A stretch of 5,027 nt of DNA from Pirellulaceae bacterium (GTDB lineage Bacteria; Planctomycetota; Planctomycetia; Pirellulales; Pirellulaceae). The stretch is from NCBI GenBank assembly GCA_030744095.1, contig JASLRF010000189.1, positions 1-5,027 on the forward strand, in the 5' to 3' direction. Below are positions 1-5,027 of the stretch, in pieces (within the stretch, counting starts at the first letter, position 1; the number at the start of each line of letters is the position of its first letter). Both the position numbers and the translations under genes were made by a program. Below the pieces are notes generated by a model. It had not been told where the DNA came from. It saw nothing but the letters and a program-made list of their open reading frames with translations, and did no database searches.

Positions 1-3000
1 GCGAGAAATTCACGATCCAGAAAGGCACTAACCCACCAATTGTCTTCGAATTCGACAACAATGGTATTATCGATACCGGCAATGTCCGAGTCAGTTTCAC
101 CTTTTTCAGTACACAAGATGACGTAGCCGCTGCTATCTCGCAGGCTATCCGTGGCGAAACGTCGTTGGATTTGGTAACAGAGGATCTAGGCGGTGGGGCG
201 GTTTTGCTCCGCGAGCCAACGGCTCGAGTCGACTTGTCACAAAGTCCTGGAATCACCCAGACCGGACTTTCCGACGGCCAGGTGTTCTCAATTGACGATG
301 GCAATCGCATCGTGACCTTCGAGCTTGATTCCAACGGGCTTAGGACGAATGGAAATCCGGCGATCGGCATCAACGACAACCACACGTTGCAAGTGCCATC
401 TTCTGGTGGCGGGATTAACGGGATCGCTGACGGTGATCTGTTCTCGGTTCGCAACGTGGCCACGAACCAATTTGAAGTCTTTGAGTTCGACAAGAACAAC
501 GTCTTCATCGATAACGACTTGGACATGTTGCCTGACTTCCGCCTGATTCCAATTTCGGACCTTAGCACGCGGGAGCAAGTGGCGACACAGATCGTGGTTG
601 CCCTCGAAAACGCCGGACTGGGTGTCGCGCCCAGAGACCTTGGCGCCGGCGTCGTCGTGCTGGAAGGCACAACACCTGACATCACGCTGGACACAACTGG
701 TACTCCGAACCTCAGTAACGGAACTCAAGCTCGTACGCTGGATGAAATCTCGCTGGCCGTCGTGGAGGCGATGCAGTCCTCTCCTCTCGTTCCAGCCGTC
801 AACCCAAGGTATCTGGACAACGGCGTCATCGATCCAGGCCAATCCGCCAATCACGAGATATCGACCAGCCACTCCAACATCGACATCTTTGGTGACCCCG
901 GTGCTGTCATCGACGGCCAGACGTTGATTGTCAGCGACGGTGGAACGGTCAGGACGTTTGAATTTGATTTCGACGGAAGTATCGCGGCCGGGAATGTGCC
1001 AATCGATCTGGACTACAACTTCACCATTCAAGTGCCGGCAGCCGGTGGTGGCGGCGGTGGAATTCAAGATGGCGATCGATTTGCCGTCCGCTCTGGACCT
1101 GGCTTGGTCGACACAATCTTCGAATTTGATTCCAACGGCGTTCCCGATGGCGGAGCCACGATTATCAGTTTCACGGAACTCGACAATCAGGATCTGATGG
1201 CCGATCATATCCGCGATGCGTTGGTGAGTCTGCAAGCCAGCAACCTCGGAAATGGCCGAGTGCTTCTCAACTTGGACGGGACGCTGCCGGAAAATCGAGT
1301 CGATACGTCCGGTTCGCAGACCCTATCTCACTTCCTTAATGATGATGTGGGCAAAGTAGTTTTTGATGCCATCCAGAATGCGTTCGGGCCTGATATAACA
1401 GTCACCAACTTGAAGAGCGATGGCCGTATCCACATTGACGGCGGCGCCAGTCACAACGTGGATTTATCGTCGAGCAGCCTATTCAGCCCTGGTCGACTTC
1501 CCGCTGAACTGCTGGCACTGGGAGGGACGAACATCGTCGACGGTGATTCGTTTGTCGTGGGTGACGGCAATCGGACCGTGACCTTCGAATTCGATCAAAC
1601 CTCGCTTCGCAACGGCGTAACGCAAGGCAGCGTTGCGATACCCTTTGCCAAAGCGCCGGAGGTGCCGACTAGCGCTAAAGACGTTGCTAAGGCGATCGTC
1701 ACCGCCATCGATTCGCAGAACCTATCGATCACTGCCACGGCTTTGGCCGATGGCGGAACCCATCCGGATGGCCTGATCCACCTTGATGGCGATGATGAAG
1801 ACGGCGTGTCGTTCTCCGGCGGACTGATCCAAGGCACCAAGACGGAAGTTACCGTTACAGCATCCGCCCCCGCCCTCTTGGATGCCTGGATCGACTTCAA
1901 CCAGGACGGAGATTTCAACGACGCAAACGAGCAGGTGTTCTATAGCCGACCTCTGGCAGCTGGCGCCAACATTTTGAGCTTTGTTACTCCCACCAGCGTA
2001 CCGCTAGGAAGTAGCACGGCTCGATTCCGGCTAAGCAGCCTGGGCGGATTGCGCCCCACCGGCTTGGCCGCGGACGGTGAAGTCGAAGATTACTCGATCG
2101 GGATTATTACCAACGAACCACCATCGGTCGCCAATCCGATCGGAACCCAGAACGTCAACGAGGATGCTCCCGACACTGTCATCGATCTCTCGAACGTGTT
2201 CGCGGATCTTGACATCGGCAACGGCAACGGCGATCATCTGCGACTTCGCGTCACGGACAACACCAACCCGATGCTGGTGAATACCTCATTAGCGCAGACC
2301 GGGACGCTTCTGACTTTGGATTATCTTGATCACCAAAACGGTAGCTCCGATATCACAATCGAAGCGACTGACCAGGGTGGCGAAACGGCAAGCGCGACGT
2401 TCCGCGTGAATGTCGCGCCGGTGAATGACGCACCTTTCGTCGTCGCACCATTCGGTTCGCTCACAGTCAACGAAGACGCTCCTGACATGATCGTCGACAT
2501 GTCAACCGCATTCGACGATGTCGACATCTTGACCAACAGCGACTTCCTGACGTTTTCCATGTTGGCTAACGACAACCCGACTCTGGTGGTGGCCACGCCA
2601 GTTGATGCCTCGCCGGCCATCGATACGATGTTGCTTCTGGAGTTCCAAGGTGATCAAAACGGCATTGCCAACATTACGGTTCAAGCCAGGGACCAGAACA
2701 ATGCGACTGTGACGGACACTTTGGTCGTCATTGTGAATGCCGTCAACGACGCGCCGACTCCAACCGACGATTCGACGGACACCACCGAAGACAATCCGAT
2801 CACGAGCCTCAATATTCTGAACAACGACACCGATCCCGACGGCGATACGTTGACCATCGTCGGCATTAATGGCACCAACAATCTGATGGGATTCAGTGCC
2901 AATGGTGCCGCCGTAACGCTGGATGCCAATGGTGACCTGCAATATGACCCGCGAGTCGCGGCCGCCTTACAAGCCCTGTCAGTCAACGAAACACTTGACG

Positions 3001-4643
3001 ATACGTTCACATACTCAGTTGGTGATGGTGCCTTGCAGGCTGAGGCAACCGTTACCATTACCGTCACTGGGATAAACGATGGGCCGGTCGCGATGAACGA
3101 TCAGGCCACAACCGACAAGGACCTGACGACCGACATTTCTGTCTTGAACAACGACACGGATGCCGAGGGTGACAGCTTGTTCGTGACCCGCATCGAAAGC
3201 TCAGCTGCCACAGTGGGGCAACCTGTCCAGCTTACGTCGGGTGCTCTAGTCACGCTCAATGCGGACAACAGTGTGACGTACGATCCCAACAGTCGCTTCG
3301 ACAGTTTGAACTCGGGTGAATCTACGATCGATACGTTCACCTACACGATCGACGACGGTAACAACGTACCTGCAACGGCTGTGGTGACGGTTACGATTCT
3401 TGGCCCCAATACACCGCCGATTGCCGTCGATGATACGTCATCGACCGACGAAGAAACGTCGATCACTATTAATGTGCTTGCCAATGACTCGGATCCTGAC
3501 GGCCAAGCTATCAACCTGGCGAGCATCGACACCACCAACACCCTGGGCGGCGTGTTAATCAACGGAAACACTGTCCTCTATGACCCGAATGACCAATTCG
3601 AGGCTTTGGGAATTGGCGAGACCGCAACCGACAAATTCACTTACACGGTGACCGACACCCAAGGCGGAGAATCGGTTGCAGCAACCGTCACCGTAGAGAT
3701 TCGTGGTGTGAATGATCCGCCAATCGGTGTGGCTGACGGATACAATGTGATCCAAGGTTCGCGATTGACAGTAACCGACCAAGATGGAACCTCGACTCCG
3801 ACGAACATCTTGGACAATGGCCTGCTTGTCAACGACATCGATATCGATGGGGACACGCTAAACGCCATCAAGCTGGCTGATCCACAAAATGGTACCGTGG
3901 TAATCAACTTGGACGGCACTTTCGTCTATACGCACGATGGCGGACCGTCAACTTCGGATACGTTTACTTACGAGGTGAACGACGGGAACGGCGGGGCAGA
4001 TACTGTCACCGTCGCGTTGACCATCGTGCCACGGCCGCCGTCCGTCTGGCAGAATCCGAGCAACCGTTTTGATGTCAACGACGATGGCTTCTGCACGCCA
4101 ATTGACGCTTTGCTGGTCATCAATCGTCTGAACACTATCGGTCCCGGCGAGCTGCCCAATCCGGCCATTCCGCCAAACGCGCCACCGCCGTTCTATGATG
4201 TCAACGGCGACGGATTGGTCACCAGCATCGATGTGCTGCAAGTGATCAACAAACTGAATGCGCAAGCTGGCGGAGAAGGCGAGGCGAGTTCGAATCTTAG
4301 CTTGCTGGCCGAAGGGGAAGGGAACCAGATTCTTGCGTCGCCCACCAACAGCTCGTACTACGGTGCTGCCCTTTGGAGCCACTTGACACAAGATCAACGG
4401 GCCAACCCCACGCTGCAGCAAGGAGCTTCCTCATCGCTCGAAGACGTGCGTTCCGCCTCCGAGAAATCCCTGGCCACAACGGTACGGTCACATCAACAGG
4501 CCGTCGCCATCGACCAACTTTTTGCCCACGGCGCAATCATCGAATTGGATCGTCATGAATTGGACGACGCCAATGGTGAAGACTTCAATGCGGACGTGGA
4601 AGCATTGTTCGGCGACCCATTCGACCTGGGTCTGAACGAATGA
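1..4643 (+). CDS. Giant secreted multidomain surface protein: FEFD repeats, GEVED, six cadherin-like domains, dockerin (5' partial)
   Basis: The reading frame is open from the first complete codon (position 3) to the TGA at 4641-4643, giving 1546 residues with no start visible. The TTG at 165 is an internal leucine: the 54 codons before it are open and contain the same FEFDNNG repeat motif found downstream. Numbering residues from position 3, the order is FEFD-type repeats (1 to about 606), GEVED domain (about 607-700), six cadherin-like/Ig-like domains (704-1346), dockerin (1349-1419) and acidic tail (1420-1546). The protein is rich in Asp, Asn, Thr and Gly, has only about 14 lysines, and has one cysteine, as expected of a calcium-stabilised extracellular protein. 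No membrane segment is visible in this part; a signal peptide would lie upstream of the window. Such proteins in Planctomycetes are usually annotated as adhesin-like or cell-surface proteins. That role is inferred from domain content, and no catalytic domain is recognisable here. Confidence 0.95.
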   Translation, partial: EKFTIQKGTNPPIVFEFDNNGIIDTGNVRVSFTFFSTQDDVAAAISQAIRGETSLDLVTEDLGGGAVLLREPTARVDLSQSPGITQTGLSDGQVFSIDDGNRIVTFELDSNGLRTNGNPAIGINDNHTLQVPSSGGGINGIADGDLFSVRNVATNQFEVFEFDKNNVFIDNDLDMLPDFRLIPISDLSTREQVATQIVVALENAGLGVAPRDLGAGVVVLEGTTPDITLDTTGTPNLSNGTQARTLDEISLAVVEAMQSSPLVPAVNPRYLDNGVIDPGQSANHEISTSHSNIDIFGDPGAVIDGQTLIVSDGGTVRTFEFDFDGSIAAGNVPIDLDYNFTIQVPAAGGGGGGIQDGDRFAVRSGPGLVDTIFEFDSNGVPDGGATIISFTELDNQDLMADHIRDALVSLQASNLGNGRVLLNLDGTLPENRVDTSGSQTLSHFLNDDVGKVVFDAIQNAFGPDITVTNLKSDGRIHIDGGASHNVDLSSSSLFSPGRLPAELLALGGTNIVDGDSFVVGDGNRTVTFEFDQTSLRNGVTQGSVAIPFAKAPEVPTSAKDVAKAIVTAIDSQNLSITATALADGGTHPDGLIHLDGDDEDGVSFSGGLIQGTKTEVTVTASAPALLDAWIDFNQDGDFNDANEQVFYSRPLAAGANILSFVTPTSVPLGSSTARFRLSSLGGLRPTGLAADGEVEDYSIGIITNEPPSVANPIGTQNVNEDAPDTVIDLSNVFADLDIGNGNGDHLRLRVTDNTNPMLVNTSLAQTGTLLTLDYLDHQNGSSDITIEATDQGGETASATFRVNVAPVNDAPFVVAPFGSLTVNEDAPDMIVDMSTAFDDVDILTNSDFLTFSMLANDNPTLVVATPVDASPAIDTMLLLEFQGDQNGIANITVQARDQNNATVTDTLVVIVNAVNDAPTPTDDSTDTTEDNPITSLNILNNDTDPDGDTLTIVGINGTNNLMGFSANGAAVTLDANGDLQYDPRVAAALQALSVNETLDDTFTYSVGDGALQAEATVTITVTGINDGPVAMNDQATTDKDLTTDISVLNNDTDAEGDSLFVTRIESSAATVGQPVQLTSGALVTLNADNSVTYDPNSRFDSLNSGESTIDTFTYTIDDGNNVPATAVVTVTILGPNTPPIAVDDTSSTDEETSITINVLANDSDPDGQAINLASIDTTNTLGGVLINGNTVLYDPNDQFEALGIGETATDKFTYTVTDTQGGESVAATVTVEIRGVNDPPIGVADGYNVIQGSRLTVTDQDGTSTPTNILDNGLLVNDIDIDGDTLNAIKLADPQNGTVVINLDGTFVYTHDGGPSTSDTFTYEVNDGNGGADTVTVALTIVPRPPSVWQNPSNRFDVNDDGFCTPIDALLVINRLNTIGPGELPNPAIPPNAPPPFYDVNGDGLVTSIDVLQVINKLNAQAGGEGEASSNLSLLAEGEGNQILASPTNSSYYGAALWSHLTQDQRANPTLQQGASSSLEDVRSASEKSLATTVRSHQQAVAIDQLFAHGAIIELDRHELDDANGEDFNADVEALFGDPFDLGLNE
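3..1820 (+). repeat. FEFD-type internal protein repeat array (N-terminal part of the giant protein)
   Basis: Six copies of a head motif, roughly xxFxVxDGxxxxTFEFDxNG, begin at positions 3, 279, 435, 918, 1074 and 1545; the core FEFD-like motif reads FEFD or FELD. The copies at 3, 435, 1074 and 1545 continue into a tail that includes a helix-like stretch (VAxxIxxAL type) followed by a strand-like GxGxVxLxG type motif. The copies at 279 and 918 have the head only and end in a glycine-rich hinge (PSSGGG, PAAGGGGGG). DNA of the copies has diverged at synonymous sites, so the duplications are not recent. I recognise this as a kind of repeat seen in long planctomycete surface proteins but cannot assign a Pfam family. 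Function is unknown; a structural stalk or a ligand-binding array are both possible. Confidence 0.75.
279..1544 (+). repeat. Two copies of a head-only plus full-length super-repeat (213- and 209-residue units)
   Basis: Unit one runs 279-917 and unit two 918-1544. Each starts with a 52-residue head-only copy (279-434 and 918-1073). These align without gaps and share 23 of 52 residues, including TFE, QVP, the GGG hinge and a closing DG. Each is followed by a long copy of 161 residues (435-917) or 157 residues (1074-1544), containing the FEFD head, a tail, and a second diverged tail-like segment. The offsets from 279 to 918 and from 435 to 1074 are both exactly 639 bases. A further head at 1545 continues the register but carries a full tail, and then the GEVED domain follows. 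Confidence 0.75.
1821..2102 (+). other. GEVED domain within the giant protein
   Basis: About 94 residues (approximately 607-700) match the GEVED domain. A strand-rich start leads into the DAWIDFNQDGDFND segment (1881-1922), whose spaced Asp and Asn residues resemble a calcium-binding loop. It closes with the diagnostic GEVEDY motif at 2076-2093. In other bacteria this domain is found in long secreted proteins next to Ig-like, cadherin-like and sorting or dockerin modules. Its role is not established. Here it marks the switch from the FEFD array to the cadherin-like array. Boundaries are approximate to within about ten residues. Confidence 0.88.
2112..4040 (+). repeat. Tandem array of six bacterial cadherin-like / Ig-like domains
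   Basis: Approximate units are 2112-2435, 2436-2756, 2757-3086, 3087-3419, 3420-3722 and 3723-4040, each 101-111 residues. Junction linkers are VNDAP, VNDAP, INDGP, PNTPP and VNDPP. Units 1-2 share VNEDAPD near the start, a DVD/DLD element and an NG-x-ITI-x-A-x-D strand. Units 3-6 belong to the other common subtype, with NDxDxDGDxL-like calcium motifs (NNDTDPDGD, NNDTDAEGD, ANDSDPDGQ, VNDIDIDGD) and a TFTY/KFTY strand near the end. Such arrays form elongated beta-sandwich stalks in bacterial surface adhesins (Cadherin-like, Big_9 and VCBS-related families). Calcium at the Asp-rich loops would make them rigid; this is inferred from the family. Confidence 0.9.
4047..4259 (+). other. Planctomycete-type dockerin (type I-like) within the giant protein
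   Basis: A WQNPSNRFDVN lead-in is followed by two 12-residue calcium loops. The first, DVNDDGFCTPID, is at 4071-4106 and the second, DVNGDGLVTSID, at 4197-4232. Each is followed by the expected helix (LLVINRLN and LQVINKLN). Asp/Asn occupy loop positions 1, 3 and 5, and Asp position 12, in both. A proline-rich linker (4156-4190) separates the halves. In cellulosomes dockerins bind cohesins. In Planctomycetes dockerin-like modules are common near the C-terminus of secreted giants and their partner is generally unknown, so no cellulosome role is claimed. The cysteine at 4092-4094 in loop one is the only cysteine in the encoded fragment. Confidence 0.92.
4260..4640 (+). other. Acidic C-terminal tail of the giant protein
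   Basis: The 127 residues after the dockerin begin with a Gly/Glu-rich low-complexity stretch (AGGEGEASS, AEGEG). They continue through a Ser/Gln-rich middle and end in a likely amphipathic segment with AIDQLFA, IIELDRHELDD and a final DVEALFGDPFDLG. There is no LPXTG motif, no hydrophobic anchor and no PEP-CTERM-like end. Tails of this kind, with a xDxxFA then ELDxxxDD pattern, recur in planctomycete dockerin proteins as I remember them. A sorting or attachment role is only a guess. Confidence 0.55.
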
Positions 4644-4702
4644 TGTCAAATCTTCAGCGACGGGCACTGACCGCAGGTTGGTCGGGGAGCGGGGTGCCAC
4701 AA

Positions 4703-4740
4703 CCGAGCGATAGCTCGCGTCGGTCCGAGGCACAGCCTCG
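4703..4740. terminator. Two adjacent hairpins between convergent genes, possible bidirectional terminator
   Basis: Hairpin one has a 5-bp perfect stem, CGAGC (4704-4708) and GCTCG (4713-4717), around a GATA loop. Hairpin two has a 6-bp perfect stem, CGAGGC (4726-4731) and GCCTCG (4735-4740), around ACA, and abuts the stop codon of the minus-strand gene. Because the structures are palindromic they can form in either transcript. There is no T-tract on either side, so a classical intrinsic terminator is not proven. A repetitive extragenic palindrome is an alternative. The 59 bases before it (4644-4702) hold no gene. Confidence 0.4.
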
Positions 4741-5027
4741 CTAGACCAACTCGCGGATCGGCTCGTTGTGACCAACCAAGTACTGTGGCCGACCATTCGG
4801 ATCGACCAGCAGCGGCTTGGATACGTCGATGCCCAGATTGTAATACAAGGTCGCAAAGACCTCTTGAAGATGCACGGGGCGTTCGGCCACGCGCTCCGCA
4901 TTCTCTGATGAAGTGCCAATCGCCTGGCCAAGACGCATCCCGCCGCCTGCCAAAAATCCCATGGCGAGTTGCAGCCAGTGATCGCGTCCGGCACCCTTGT
5001 TGACGCGCGGTGTCCGGCCAAATTCAC
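4741..5027 (-). CDS. DUF1501 family protein, C-terminal end (5' partial)
   Basis: The minus-strand frame is open from the right edge to a TAG at 4743-4741 and gives the last 94 residues. It starts with EFGRTPRVN (5025-4999), then GAGRDHW (4995-4975), MGFLAGGGMRLGQAIG, a PVHLQEVFATLYYNLGID segment, and ends GRPQYLVGHNEPIRELV. These are the conserved C-terminal motifs of DUF1501, a large family of the alkaline phosphatase/sulfatase-like fold that is greatly expanded in Planctomycetes, usually with a Tat signal at the N-terminus and often paired with DUF1549/DUF1553 (PSD1 cytochrome) genes. The His in GRDHW may be a metal ligand by analogy with that superfamily. The substrate is unknown. The internal ATG at 4962 is not the start, because conserved family motifs continue upstream of it. 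The gene converges on the giant surface-protein gene with a 97-base gap, so they are separate transcription units. Confidence 0.93.
   Translation of the reverse strand, partial: EFGRTPRVNKGAGRDHWLQLAMGFLAGGGMRLGQAIGTSSENAERVAERPVHLQEVFATLYYNLGIDVSKPLLVDPNGRPQYLVGHNEPIRELV

Noticed and set aside
288..1235. A 315-residue open frame on the minus strand, opposite the FEFD repeats.
   Set aside because: It is antisense to well-recognised repeats, shows no recognisable motif or domain, and is explained by the codon bias of the plus-strand gene leaving the opposite frame free of stops.
3..1820. The DNA repeats in the N-terminal region as a CRISPR or mobile-element signature.
   Set aside because: The periodicity is at the protein level, DNA copies differ at many synonymous positions, and the frame is continuous throughout.
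165..4643. TTG at 165 as the start of the giant protein.
   Set aside because: The frame is open and protein-like all the way to the left edge, with an FEFDNNG repeat motif upstream at about 48-68, so the gene begins outside the window.
4703..4740. A classical rho-independent terminator.
   Set aside because: The stems are only 5-6 bp and no T-run follows on either strand; it is kept only as a low-confidence transcription-end region.
4741..4962. The DUF1501 fragment as a complete 73-residue small protein starting at the ATG at 4962.
   Set aside because: The same frame continues upstream with the conserved EFGRTPRVN and GRDHW motifs to the window edge, so this is the end of a larger gene.
4785..5003. 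A 72-residue plus-strand open frame opposite DUF1501.
   Set aside because: It is the antisense shadow of a strongly conserved coding region and shows no motif of its own.
4488..5027. A 179-residue minus-strand open frame overlapping both genes.
   Set aside because: It is in a different frame from the DUF1501 motifs, overlaps the end of the giant gene, and has no family resemblance.

Overview
The window looks like planctomycete chromosome, most likely from the Pirellulaceae (Rhodopirellula-like). Three things point there. The first is a giant secreted protein that combines a GEVED domain, cadherin-like repeats and a planctomycete-style dockerin with the WQNP lead-in. The second is a convergent DUF1501 gene, a family greatly expanded in Planctomycetes. 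The third is the moderately GC-rich composition. This assignment comes from family knowledge and was not checked by any search.

Layout: positions 1-4643 (+) are the 3' part of a single very long gene. Its frame is open through the left edge, so the true start lies outside the window and at least 1546 residues are encoded here. Reading from N to C, the protein has: an array of FEFD-type repeats, including a duplicated two-part module with an exact 213-residue period (about 3-1820); a GEVED domain (about 1821-2102); six bacterial cadherin-like/Ig-like domains of about 100-111 residues joined by VNDAP-type linkers (2112-4040); a dockerin with two calcium loops (4047-4259); and an acidic C-terminal tail (4260-4640). 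The whole is best read as a calcium-stabilised extracellular or cell-surface protein. Its ligand is unknown.

Positions 4644-4740 form a short convergent intergenic spacer holding two compact hairpins, probably a shared transcription-end region or a dispersed palindromic element. Positions 4741-5027 (-) are the last 94 codons of a DUF1501 gene, truncated by the right edge.

The two genes converge, so they are not an operon and nothing in the window links their functions. No RNA gene, insertion sequence, CRISPR array, promoter or ribosome binding site could be supported; both gene starts lie outside the window. I see no clear new biological system. The most unusual items are the internal super-repeat, the lone cysteine placed inside a dockerin calcium loop, and the folded convergent spacer.
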